Source: Dipteronia dyeriana
Taxonomy: Eukaryota > Streptophyta > Magnoliopsida > Sapindales > Sapindaceae
Assembly (NCBI GenBank): GCA_032871835.1
Contig: CM065296.1
Coordinates: 56,821,288 to 56,885,287 of the forward strand
DNA length: 64,000 nt
Reading direction: 5' to 3'
This document shows positions 35,376 through 46,759 of the stretch, piece by piece. The notes below the pieces were generated by a model. The model did not search any database, was not told the origin of the DNA, and was given only the letters and a program-made list of their open reading frames with translations. How positions within the stretch are numbered: position 1 is the stretch's first letter; each line of letters begins with the position of its first letter. Made by a program: the position numbers and the translations under genes.

Positions 35376-36171
35376 CTGGCATACTGAAGCTACGAAGGTC
35401 AAGCTTGGAGTGGTTAAGGAGGAGCTTGCCAAATCATATAGTGTCTTGCAGAGCTTGAATCAAGACCTGGACAAGACTGAGAAGACTCTAGACTAGGTCT
35501 GATGTGATTTGAAATGAATGAAACGTGCCTATGATAGTGAGTTGCTCACATCCTCATGACACGCCTATCAGAGGGATGAGATGGAGAAGTAAGCCAAGAC
35601 TCTGGAGGATGAGAACTTACCTTTGCGCACCAGTGTGGCCAGCTTAAAGGCTAAGGTAGATGCCTCCTTTAGGGATGGTTGTTTCTACATAGCTTATCAG
35701 GTAGCACAGGCTCTTCCTCCTCTATTCAATTTGAGTTCTGTTGAGAACTGGAACGAGGATAAGATACAGGAAAAGGCTAGAAAGATGACAAAGCCTGCCA
35801 TTGTTGAAGCTGGCACCTCTAGGGCTACTGCGGCTAGCGATGATGATGATGATGAAGATCAGTGACCTATCTCCTATTTTTGACTAGTTGTTAGAGCAGA
35901 TCCCATTTTGAAGACCCCTGATGATACTGCAGTTCAAGTTGAAAGAAGAGCCTCTGACCTGTCTTTCCCTCTATTTGGACCTATAGAGGTGGTGAAGGAT
36001 CAACCTACTACCAATATGGTGAAGGATCAGCCTGCTACCAAGAAGGTGGAGGATCAATCTGTTACCAAAGAGGTGGAAGAGGATCATCCTGCTACCATAG
36101 AGGAACTTCTGACCAGTCTAGCTCATGTAGAGGTTCTAGTTGGTATGACACAATTGGAGGTGGTGAAGTAG
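35376..36171 (+). pseudogene. Antisense ORF of gypsy C, second part
   Basis: Frame from 35380 reads HTEATKVKLGVVKEELAKSY, then a leucine- and charge-rich segment that looks like coiled coil (LQSLNQDLDKTEKTL), five in-frame stops between about 35490 and 35592, and an open stretch 35593-35865 ending in a run of Asp (SDDDDDEDQ). All five stops are one C-to-T step from CAG, CGA or CAA. A second open stretch, 35908-36171, has four imperfect 9-residue repeats of the type VKDQPATKK. I do not recognise a catalytic domain. Position and strand fit the extra antisense ORF known in Tat-lineage elements. Confidence 0.5.
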
Positions 36172-36636
36172 ATAGTAGGTGAGCCCCTGTTCATACGGAT
36201 GTGGATGTTGTACCTAATGGTGTACTTGAAATGTGAAGAGGTGTAACGAAGGAGGTTAACCAGGAGTGGAAGGATACATGACCTAGATTGACTGCTTTCT
36301 AGCAAACTTTCATCTTATCATTTTTTTACATGGGTGTAGCCCAAAATTAGGGGTTGGGCTCTCTACTTGATAAAATGAATCAACTATATGTTTTTTATTT
36401 CTTTTTAGAAACATGTAGCCCATAACAGGGAATGAGCTCCCCGATCTAAATGAATGAAAATATTCTTTTTCGTTTTCTTCATATTTGTATCTGGTTGATC
36501 TTTATCTTGATTGAATCTGCTTGGTTCCAAATCCGAAGTATCTTGATCCAGAAGCAATCCCTTGCATACATCTGACTTAAAAATATCAAGTAACATAAGG
36601 AAAGTTTAGAATATACCAACTATAATAAATTAGGCG
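36172..36636. other. Non-coding 3' region of gypsy C, no gene seen
   Basis: AT-rich spacer between the antisense ORF and the tandem repeats. Short ORFs on - (36123-36305, 36405-36596) carry no recognisable domain. Confidence 0.5.
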
Positions 36637-37137
36637 CATCAGATGACCGATACCAGGTTACCGAGGTACTTAGTCAAAATGAGTCTCAAAATATTTCTTT
36701 AAGGAAAATTATCAATATTGATTATCCCTTTTGGGAGAATCATGGTACCAAATGTTCCTATTCTAGGGATTTTTGTACCTAGGTGAAAATCTAGTTGAAT
36801 GAATCTAGGTACCTAGGATTCCTATGTATATGGTGCCCTGATACTTAGATGATACCGTGATCGATGAACCTAGTGTTCCTGTATCAAGTCCCCTGTGTAT
36901 GCCTTACTTAAATTAATCCTGGAAACACATGAAGACTTAAAATCTGATAAGAAAAAGTAAGCGTAACAAGTGACTGGCACTAGGTTACAAAGGTACTTAG
37001 CCAAAATTATCCCTGTGGGACCTTGTCAACACTGATTATCTTTTCAGGGAGAATCATGGTACCAAGTACCCCTGCATAAGGAAAATCCAGTATCCGGGTG
37101 ACACCGATCCAGATAGGTAACTATGCTCTTATGCCTC
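36637..37137. repeat. About 327-bp direct repeat, one and a half copies
   Basis: The block CAGGTTACCGAGGTACTTAG near 36652 recurs as TAGGTTACAAAGGTACTTAG near 36981, followed in both by similar text including TTATC...GGGAGAATCATGGTACCAA. Period about 327 bp. The second copy is cut at 37137 by the start of the 136-bp repeats and the solo LTR. Confidence 0.7.
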
Positions 37138-39512
37138 GGTTGGAATTATTCTCAATAGAAAGAGTATAATAATGTATTTGACAATTTTCATATTAATAAA
37201 GTGATTTCTAGTTTAACAAATCTTATAACATTATAGTTTAATTATTATAGTTGTTAAAAGTAAAAAATCATAAGGTCAAAAGGCTATGAGAAAAGAAGAA
37301 TTGCTCATACATCTAGATATGTATGAGATAGACACAATTCTTTAGTTAGTCTTGAATAATATTCACAACTTAAGATAAAGGTTGGGCGCCTTTATCTTGT
37401 CAAAGTTGTAGATTCTTTTGCTAGCATTTGAGTGGGATCAAATATGTTACGGTGAGTCTAAAATCATCAAAGTGAGATGTCTTTGGGCAATAGAATCTAG
37501 TGCACTAGGTGCATTTAATAGGATCACAGTGAATTACTTTATCCAAAATCATCACTGGATAAAAGTTTTCACTAGAAGACAATCGGAGAGTCTATCTCAA
37601 TCTTGAGATAAATGATGGACTTATGGTCGCAAGTGTTACAATTTGAGCTATCAATGAGTATGATTATATAGCATAGTCTATCCTCGATAGTTTGGTGGTA
37701 TTCATTTGTTAATCGATAGAGGACTTCATTTATAGAAATGGACATCGTGGCTTCATTTATTAAATGAGAGTAGAATATCATCATATGGATGTTTTGAGGT
37801 ATTGAATATTAAATCATAAAATTAAGTTTTCAACAATGTCTATTGAAACATGACTTCTGGACAAGTCAAAATATCCAAGTTCAAAACGTGGTCATATGAG
37901 TGAATATGGTAACTTGGAGAGCTATAGGCGGTCTATGAGCTCTTGGCGATTACTGGTATTCTTCACGAGGATACACTTTCTCCATTAAGATTGTCTAGGG
38001 TATGAATGAGAAATATTAACTTATTCTATCATTATTTAAGTGTTCAACTTTAGTTCTTTAGTGGAATGAACTAAAATTAATAGATCGGACATAAGTGAAT
38101 CATTTATTGGTTGTGATTGGATTGTGTCTATTGGAGCTTAAATTATTTAGATAGCCCACCAAGATCCACAATCCACACAAATTTGCATGGATCACTTGAT
38201 ATATTTTACCGGACCAATTTATGGGTCCATTTAGGGTTGTATTGAGGCATGTGGACTTGTTTCTTTTTGTAAGAATTGGTCTAGTTCACATGTGGACTTT
38301 TATTTAGGTCCAACGGATTTAATAAAATAAGAAAAATAATACATATACCCATGTGTGGTCTTGGGCGGCAAGGCTAAATATATTAGCTTAATTTTTTATT
38401 TTTTTTATTATTTAATTAAATGGAAATTAATTAATTAATTGTTTAATTAAAGTCAAGATCTTTTTCCTAGTAGGAGTAGGTTTCCTATTGTCATATTATT
38501 GTTGGTAATATGATAAGTATCAAATACTATATTTGATAAGTCGATAAATAATATGAATTTATTTATCTTGTCAAATTAGAAAGTATTTGATAGCTATTAA
38601 AACTCTAACTGACAATTGGTCAAATTAGGAAGTTTTAATTTAGCCACAATTTAATTATATTCAATAATTGGTTATTGAATAAATACACTATTTGAGTTGG
38701 ATAAGGAGTCTTGGTGTTGAAAATAATTCTTTTCGGAAATGTATTATTGGTCACCAAGTAAATCCACCTAAGGAAAATATTTTTGCCCACCAAGTAAATC
38801 CTTCTTAGGAGAGGATTTGGTCTCCTAAACTAAATACATTAGGAGTCTTGGTGTGTAAAATAAATCCTTTTTTTAAGAGGATTGAATCCAAATTTTTATA
38901 GGAGTCTTAGTGAAGTAGAAATACTCTTTATAGGAGGATTTTCGGCCACCTATATATACTCCTTTATATAATTTCGACGAAGCCTTAATTTTTTGTGTGA
39001 GAAGCTGTTTTTTTTATTGTTATAAAAAAAAAACTTTGTCCAACTCATTGTGTGAAGAATTCGGCCAAGCATAAAGAAAAAAGGGAATGTTTTTGTTTTC
39101 GATAGTACACTAGTATCCTTTGCATCAAAAGGGTTTTGTGTACAACATCGAATCAAGGTTCACGCGAGGTTCAAAAGAAATTGATTGATAATTCACAAGT
39201 TACCAAACGTTCTTGGTTTTTCTCTTGGAGGATTATTGTGACTAACAAAAAAGAAGATTTTGTTTGTTTCAATCCTCATGTATACAATTTAAAGAAAGGA
39301 AGCCCACACTCCTAGGTGATTCACGTTTGTGATTGGATTGGAAGATCTTATGGATTCAATTCGACGCTAGTTCAATCGTCACGAAAAAAAAAGGTACGAC
39401 ACATTTAATATACATCAATTAATCGAGGGTTAATGTTCTTTCTTTTAAAGGGATTTTTTTTAAGTATATCTAAACTCTAATTTCACGCTTCCGTTGTGCC
39501 ATTTTCTCTACA
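37138..39512 (+). repeat. Solo family-A LTR, subfamily 2 (copy 8)
   Basis: 2375 bp, GGTTGGAATTATTC (TG mutated) to TCTCTACA, with no PBS or internal sequence. Flanks GCCTC (37133-37137) and GTCTC (39513-39517) form a target duplication with one mismatch, so this is a true solo LTR left by recombination between two LTRs. It shares with copy 9 an extra block of about 100 bp (38580-38690) and the alternative hairpin stem at 38491-38513. Confidence 0.92.
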
Positions 39513-39850
39513 GTCTCGTATCCTTCTTGGGGTTGGTAGCCCAACCAATGCATCAGGAATGCCATCTGGCTATCTTCGTCATGAAGAAGTGATAAAAAAC
39601 TGGAGCCACAACTTTGCAACTCGTACCTGGTAGACAAATATGCTCTTACGTCAAGACCCTTCTTGGGGGTGGTTGCCCGACCAAGGCATCATGAATGCCA
39701 TTTTCCTATCCTGGTCTTTAAAAGGCGACTAGCAACTAGGGCCACAACTTCATAACCCGTTTCTAAAAGGAAACTATGCTCCTTTGTCTAGACCCTTCTT
39801 AGGGGTGGTAGCCCGACCAAGGCATCAGGAAGGCCATTTGGCTACCCTGG
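39513..39850. repeat. 136-bp tandem repeats in the 3' region of gypsy C
   Basis: Three copies of a unit starting CTATGCTC: the first begins at 37121, is interrupted by the solo LTR and continues at 39518; the second starts near 39639, the third near 39775. Excluding the LTR the spacings are 137 and 136 bp. Shared text includes CCCTTCTT and GGGGTGGT followed by GCCCGACCAAGGCATCA. Confidence 0.82.
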
Positions 39851-39989
39851 TTCATGGCGATCACGGTAAACTTACGTGGCAAAAAAATGGTGATAAAATG
39901 GGATAGGTGTAAATGGAGAAAAATATGTAATCTTTATTGATAATCAATTTGCGTTATACTTTGTATAGGTGGTACTGGTACCGATTCCT

Positions 39990-41460
39990 ACCTAGGATGA
40001 TCTGGTCGAGCTCAATTTGGGAACCTTGACTCCTCTATGGATAGAATCTCTTTAAGTGGTCTGCAGTCTCAGTGTAGTCAATTGGGTGTCCATCCATGTC
40101 TTCCAGCTTATTGGCCACACTAAGGATAACCATCTTTACCAGGTAGGGGGCTTTTCAATTTGGTGTCATTACCCCATCCAACCGCTTTCAGGTGTTCTGA
40201 GTTACCTTTTTATATACCTAGTCTCTCTCTTTGAAGCTGTAGGCTCTAACTTTCCTATTGAAGTACCTTGTAATTTGGTTTTTATAGACCGCTTCTCTCT
40301 CAACCACCCAGTCCTGCTTCTCCTCTAGAAGGTCTAGTCTGGCTCTTAACTTGACCTCGTTTCCTTCTTGTTTGAAGTGTTGTACCCTTAAAGAGGTCAA
40401 CTTATGCTCGATAGGCAAGATAACTTCTACCCTGAAAGCCAACGAGTAAATGGTCTCTCTAGTAGCGGCTCTTTTAGTACTTCGATAAGCCCAAAGCATA
40501 TCAGGAAGCTCTTCTGCCCATTTACCCTTCTTCTATTATAGCTTCTTCTTTAGGAGCTTCTTGAGGTCTTGTTTGTAGCTTCTACTAGGTCATTGATCTG
40601 AGGACGAGCTACTGAGCGAAGCGGAGGTTGATACCTAGGTTGTCATAGAATACCCTTAACCTTGCATTGTTGAACTATTTTTGAGGTCAATGATAATGGT
40701 CATCGGGGTACCAAATTTACAAACCGTGTTCTTCTTGATAAATTTGGTGGTATTTTCCTCTGTTATCTTAGAGATATGTTCTGCTTCTACCCACCTGGTG
40801 AAGTAATCGACAGCGACTATGGCATGCTTGGCTTGGCCATGAGAGGTAGGGAGAGACTGGATCAAGTCAACCCTCCAAATTGTAAAGGGATATGGTGAGC
40901 TGATGGAAGAAAGTCATTCTGGTGGTAAGTGGTTCAGATTGGCTGTCTTTTGGTAAGGCTCGCAGGAATGAACAAATTGCTTCACATCGTGGTGTAGGTT
41001 TGACATTAGTATCCTATACGTAGTACCTGGTAAGCTAGTGTCTATCCCCCTGTATGGTTTTCATAGTCCCCTAAATGCACCTCTCTAAGCGCCCAACGGA
41101 CATTATCGGGATGAAGGCATCGGAATAGGGGAAGAGACCTTCCTCTGCAGTAAAGGTATCCATCTACCAAACAGAACAAAGCCAAGATTCTTTAAAGCTT
41201 ACGGGATTGGTCAGGATCTTTTGGGAGATTCTCTTCCTAAAGGTAGTCTACTATCGGATCCCTCTAGCATGGAAGACGTCTACAGGGATTACCTCCTTCC
41301 ATTCTGGTATATTTGATTGAAAGATTACCCAAATAGCTATCCCCATGGGTAGTGTCCGTCCTCCATTAGTAGCTATCTTGGTAAGGACATCTGTTAGAGA
41401 GGTTTCTGCTCTATCAGCTTCTAGACTCATTCAAGGTAGGCTGCCATGTTGTCACCCTTG
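39990..41460 (-). pseudogene. pol: Gypsy integrase (element C)
   Basis: Minus-strand integrase fragments. VDLIQ at about 40860 holds the first catalytic Asp, followed by AKHAIVAVDYFTRWVEAE (40656-40865) and TPMTIIID with the second Asp. The stretch that should carry the catalytic Glu is deleted or scrambled around 40560-40650. The C-terminal part LWAYRSTKRAATRETIYSLAF at 40218-40499, with LLEEKQDW and YFNRKVRAYSFKE, matches the Tat type. The region 40900-41460 upstream is the zinc-binding and linker part with many stops. Confidence 0.85.
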
Positions 41461-41465
41461 GCCAG

Positions 41466-42050
41466 TTAGAATCTGGTTACCTGGTTAACAATCAATTGTA
41501 AGTCACTCCTAACGAGAAGGTAATCTGCCCTGAGATCGGTTGCCACTCTTATTCCTGTTAGTAAAGCTTTATACTCAGCTTGGTTGTTGGTGGCATTGAA
41601 CTCAAACCGTGGATCAATTAGGATGATTTCAGCTCTGCTACCTGCTTGACTGGATGCTCCATCCGTATATAAGATCCAAACATCCCGATCAGTTGACAAG
41701 TCTATAGGTTCTTGATCTTTTTAGGAGACCGGATCCATGTTTAGAGTGGCACCGGGACCGTGAAGTGCTGAGAATTTAGCCACAAAAATCTACCAAAGTC
41801 TGGGCCTTAATGGTGGTTCTAGCTTTGTACCTAATGTCATACTGGGTGAGCTCGAGAGCCCATAAGACCAGCATTCTTGATACATCTAGTCTATGTAGAA
41901 ATTGGCAGAGAGGTTGATCGATTATTACCGTAATTGACTGATCTTGAAAATAAAGGCAAAGCTTCCAAGCCGAGGTCACCAAGGCGAAGGTGAGCTTGTC
42001 CAAGAGAGTGTGCTTTCTTTCCGATTTTGTCAAGGCATGACTCACGTAGT
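41466..42050 (-). pseudogene. pol: Gypsy RNase H and RT connection (element C)
   Basis: The connection domain (41776-42045: LTKSERKHTLLDKLTFALV, IIDQPLCQFL) and RNase H (41466-41699) on -. RNase H keeps LYTDGASS (Asp), NQAEYKALL (Glu) and VRSDLQLIV (Asp). This RNase H is close to that of element H at 62.5 kb (NATNNQAEYKALL against KATNNQAKYEALL). Confidence 0.87.
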
Positions 42051-43300
42051 AGATGGATTGTTGGATCCTATCCCCACATTCATTAACTAGGGCCCTGCTA
42101 ACCGTTGTTTTTGATACAGCTAAGTATATTTGCTGTTCCTCTCCGGGAACCAGCTTAACTAGAAATGTTGGGTTGACTAGGTACTATTTTAAGGAATGGA
42201 AAGCAAGATCACTATTGTGGTCCCATTTCATATTTCTCCACTGCTTGATGGCTTTAAAGAAGGGGTGGCACTTGTTAGTGGACCATGATATGAAGCGATT
42301 GAGAACAGTTATCCGACTGGTCAAAACCTGTAACTGTTTGAAAGAGCTAAGAGATTCGAGATCTGAGATAGCTCATATTTTCTCAGAGTTGGCTTCTGTT
42401 CCCCTTTCATAGACCATGAACCCAGAGGAACTTCTTTGCTGCTACACAGAAGGCACACTAGGTAGGGTTCAATAGCATCTGAATCACTCTCACTATCTAA
42501 AAGGTTCAACGGAGGTGGTTTTGGTGTTGATCAACCACCCAGGATTTGTAATCATGTCATCGCTATAGACCTCAATCATCTTTCCTATCTCTTGCTTGAA
42601 TAATCAATTGACCAAGTGTTGATAGGTGGCACCTGCATTCTTGAGACCGAAAGGCATTACCTTATAGCAGTAGAGGCTCTGTCTAGTAGTGAAACTTGTA
42701 TTGTCCTGTACAGCGAGGTGCATTATATCTGGATACACCCCGAGAATACGTCCATAAAGCTATAAAGCCTGTTCCCCACAGTTTAGTCTACCAGCTGATC
42801 AAACTTGTGTAGTGGGAAACTATCCTTTAGGTTGATGCGATTGAGATCTGTATAGTCAATGCACATATGCCACTTCCCATTAGCTTTAGTGACCATTACC
42901 ACGTTGGTGATCCATTCTGGGTATCGGGATTATTGGATGAATCCATCATTCAACAACTTGTCGACCTCTTTCTGTACCACGACATTTCTATCATTGTTGA
43001 AGTGTTGCCACTTCTATTTGACAGGTTTAAAGGTTGGATCAACTGCTAATCTGTGAGCTACAATGGACCCAAGTGAAGATATCGTTGTATCCACGAAGGA
43101 GTTTGACCAGGCCCTAATTCATTCCCGCTTCCAGCATAGCCCCTACCTTGACCACTTTGGAGGGATCTTTCTCCCTGATCGATATCTCATCCAACTCATC
43201 GACTGGGTGTCCACTAGCCCACCACCTGTCTTCTTCTTCTTTTGATTTTTCTATAATTGGGACCTTTGCCTCGGGCTTCTCTATTCCCCATAGCATTTCG
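42051..43300 (-). pseudogene. pol: Gypsy reverse transcriptase (element C)
   Basis: Minus-strand RT with stops. Readable in order: EVDKLLNDGFIQ and KANGKWHMCIDYTDLN (about 42870-42960), motif A SFMDVFSGC with its Asp (about 42750), CYKVMPFGLKNAGATYQ (about 42640-42690) and EVYSDDM (about 42548-42575), the YxDD motif with both Asp kept but Ser in place of Val. At least two in-frame stops, one in motif A (QI to stop). Confidence 0.85.
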
Positions 43301-43960
43301 TGTCTCGAGATCCCTTCTTGATGGTCCTTGCTCCTTCACAACATTACTTATGCATACTACTTGGCTAGCGTCGTTAGGATGGTGGATACTGTATAGCACT
43401 TACATGCTGCTTGTTGATCTCCCTATACCTCACCCATTTTGTCGCCTATGGGAAACTTTAGGACATTATGGTAGATGAATAAGACCTCCTTAAGAGTTGA
43501 TAGGAAATGCCTCCCAATGATGGCGTTGTAAGCGGATGAGGTGTCTACGACCCTAAAATAGATCAAGATGTTCTGCTGGAGTGGAGCATCTCATACTATT
43601 ACCAGTAGGATCTTTGACCTAACTGGCATTAGTGAGTCCTCAATAAAAACCATACATCGGTGTGGTGTAGCTGTTGTAGAAGCATTGCATCAAGTTGAAC
43701 CTTTCCAAGGTGTCTTTGAAGAGGGTGTCCACGTTGCTACTGGTCTCAATCAAGACGCGGTCGACCAAACTATTAGCAATCTATACGGTGACAACCATAA
43801 GGTCATCATACGGATGCACTGTTTTGTACACGTCTTTCTCGGTGAAGATAATTTGGATTGATTGAAATGACAGTGCTAATCCGCATCGATTTTGAGAACG
43901 TCTCATCTTTCCTCAATTTGAGATATTTTTCTAGCAAGGTTTTTCCTGGAATTGTTGGAA
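43301..43960 (-). pseudogene. pol: Gypsy protease region (element C)
   Basis: Lies where Tat elements carry the aspartic protease, between gag and RT. The minus strand is broken into short frames and I cannot read a clear catalytic motif. Assigned by position only. Confidence 0.5.
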
Positions 43961-45740
43961 ATCCCTACTAAAGTATGACCCTCACTAATGGTATGGATGA
44001 CCTGGATCTGGTGCATTAGATCTTTTCCCTTGGCCTTTCTCATATCTTCATCAACCTTGATTTCTACCTACAAATCCTTCCCTATATGGATACTATCCTG
44101 CACCTACTATAGGAACTCTACAAGACAACTGCCTCATACTAGAGCCTCAATCTGGTTGCACAGTCAATACCATTTTGAGGTATTATACCTTACATCCTCT
44201 TTGAAGTCACAATATTTGTAGCGATTTTATGTATCATTTGGTGCTTTGATAGGACAGGGCTTCCTGAGTAACCCTTTATCACTGATGGTAAGGTAGATCA
44301 TCTTGCAAGATGCACTGAGTGGGGTATAGTGGCTGTATCCTCTCTTTTCCTGAGCTATTCGTTCTACCTCTCTGGAAGGAGGCAACGCTCGATGTGGGGT
44401 TCTCTTTAAGTGGTACCCTCCCGCTGAGGCTGGAAGGTTAAGGGGCGATACGTGGATCTATTGAGAGGTTTGTTCAGAACCTTTTGGACCGGTACAAGCT
44501 TAGGCGCTTCCTTTATTTACTATTTGGCAGTCATTAAGTCATCATATACTATATTGACCCGAAGCTGCACGTCTATCTCTATCTGTTTTGGAGCACGGTC
44601 ATATGCCTCATGGTACTTTTTTTGTGGATGTTTTGTAAACTACCATAATAGCCTTTCGTCATATAAGTTCCTTTTAAAGTTAGCTAGGGTTTCTTTCTCA
44701 ACAAAGACCCCCATCTGGATCACTTCCATATGAAACCTTTCTATGCAAGATCTGAATGATTCACTCCACTTTTTGATCACGTTCTACAGGTGGATAGGAT
44801 CCTTGGGACGTGGATTGATACCCTGGAGTTGAGCACAGAAGTCACAGGATAATTTAGTGAAAGACTCAACACTACCAGCTGGCAAACTTCTGAACCACGT
44901 CTTGACGTAGTTCGTTAGCGTGGTTGGGAGCATTCTACACATGGCAGCCCGGGTAACATTCTAGACATCTATCTGTTGCCAAAAACTCTCTAGGTGGCTC
45001 AGGGGATCCTTTGTTTCAGAGTACTTGCCAGCAGGCATTTTGAACTTTGGGGGGAGTTTTGCCTCCTTGATCCTTCTGGAGAAGGGGGCATTAATCTCAC
45101 CCAAGGGATCTATTGGGTTCTCTCGGTGTTTTCCCTACTTCAATTTTTGAATCTTCTTCACCATCTGTGCTACTTGGTCTTGTAGATGTTTATTCCCAGC
45201 GTTCTGTGACTCGACCTCAGAACCCTTATTACCAAACTCCTCTAATGCTATGGAGGTTTCATCTCGATTCTCCTCCTAGGGGGTTCTCCCAAATACTTAT
45301 TCTACTTCCACCCACAGCGGATCGAGGTTGCCTTCCTGTAACTATTGGCTGGACCGGTTGACGAGGTTCCCTGAGTGGGATGAAAGGAGCTAACTTTTCC
45401 TATCGAGGTTGATGGTCCGTCAATCTATTCGATGCTGGGGATACGGGACTTAGCCTATCTCAAACTAACGACAATGGCCCTAGCCTATCAGGGATCTGTA
45501 TCAGCGGTGGTGGTCCCAATCTATAAAAGGCAAGTACCTTGGTACCTAATCTACTGGTATCTCTTCTACCCAGTGCTGCGAGCTGGGGGTGATACATTCC
45601 ACGGCTAGTCTGAGGTGAACGTTCTCCACGAAGGCCGCGGCTTGCTACTCTCAGATGGCATGGCCAACTACCAAGGCTATTGGGACTTGGGTGTAACCCG
45701 CACGCTAATCGCTGGTATCGAAGCTAGGTTTAGGTACCTC
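43961..45740 (-). pseudogene. gag: Gypsy gag (element C)
   Basis: Minus-strand gag. Between about 44800 and 45110 the text reads FSRRIKEAKLPPKFKMPAGK, then DPLSHLESF, MCRMLPTTLTNYVKTWF, RSLPAGSVESFTKLSCDF, the pattern of the plant gypsy retrotransposon gag domain (PPKFKMP ... DP..HLE ... W.... L..GS..SF..L). Frames change several times. The N-terminal region towards 45740 is proline- and arginine-rich without a clear start. Confidence 0.78.
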
Positions 45741-46750
45741 GTACCTAAGTGATTGGAGAGATAATAGAGAGATAAAAAAGGTGTTTTATATGAATATGAC
45801 TGGAGAACTGTTTTATTGATTATTTGAAGTAATGTGATTACAATATGGGACAATGATGATAGTGATTATAATAGTCTCACTTAATTTCCTCTTAATCTCT
45901 CTTTCTTACATACACAATAGGAGATGACGAACTCGTAAGTGTCGATAAATGGCTAATTCCTCTGAGGCAAAAACTTCTCTCTATTTGCGAAAACACTTTT
46001 CTATTTATCTTTCCAATTTTCGATGCCTTTCCCTGAACCGGGGCATTGTATTTATATCCTTCATCTCTTGACAATCGAATCCTCATAATTTATACTTTTT
46101 TATTAGCCGTGTTATTGTAATTGATTGGCATTGATGGAGAGTGTCAAATTAGAAGGGAATAGCTCCCGTTGATTACGTCATGTTTCCGTTTAAATATGAA
46201 TATGAATAAATGGTGAATTTGTTGACCTATTTGGTCTCATTATGGTGCTTTTATTGCTTGGAGGAGAATTTTGTCTCTCTTTTATAGTGGAGTGGTACCT
46301 GCATGTACCGGTTTGTCGGTGTGGTTTTTGCTCTTCACTATTCATGTACCCTGAGGCCCCGGTCTATCGGTATGGCGCTTGTTCTTCATTGTTGTCACTT
46401 TCTCTCCTCTATTTGCTTGGTAGGCTAGATACGTACTCTGGAGGGTAATAAGTCAAAGTTGAGGTACTCAGGCACTAATCTGACACCCTGATCCAGGTAG
46501 GAGGTATGCCCTGGATGGGTCACAGATTGGTGTAACAATGTTTGGGTGCCGGGCAAGTATTTTGATGCCCAGGTTCTAGGTAGACAGTACCTTAGAGCTA
46601 GTCTTGCCTAAAGTATGGTGGCATTGGGGAATTGGCACTGAAACAAGATACCCAGGTAGTAAAGGGATCGGTTTCGATATTGATTTCATTGGGTAGGTTC
46701 TACCAGGTACCAGAAAGGTGGAAAATTCCCCATTGGTCCTTCATCAAATA
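45741..46750 (-). repeat. Probable 5' LTR and leader of gypsy C
   Basis: Non-coding DNA upstream of gag on - with a clear TATA box. The borders and PBS cannot be fixed: no second copy of this LTR is in the window, and the left end of C is cut off. ORFs 45892-46086 (-) and 46242-46448 (+) lie in it and are not supported. Confidence 0.5.
46049..46056 (-). promoter_or_regulatory. TATA box of the gypsy C LTR
   Basis: TATAAATA on the minus strand, in the context GGATATAAATACAATGCCCCGG, about 0.3 kb before gag. This is the expected place for the LTR promoter. Confidence 0.55.
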
Positions 46751-46759
46751 TATCCGCTA

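Larger units (their letters stand above)
16504..46750 (-). mobile_element. Tat-like Ty3/gypsy element C, interrupted three times
   Basis: Transcribed right to left: LTR/leader (45741-46750), gag, protease, RT, RNase H, integrase (down to about 39990), then a 3' region with tandem repeats and an ORF on the opposite strand. The pol order (RT before integrase) makes it Ty3/gypsy. An antisense ORF and tandem repeats between pol and the 3' LTR are known features of plant Tat-lineage elements, which is why I place it there. Copia B, with A inside it, splits the antisense ORF, and a solo family-A LTR splits the repeats. The 3' LTR of C is not in the window. Confidence 0.75.

Noticed and set aside
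36637..39850. CRISPR-like array
   Set aside because: The repeats are 136 and 327 bp, contiguous, without unique spacers, and the context is a plant retrotransposon.
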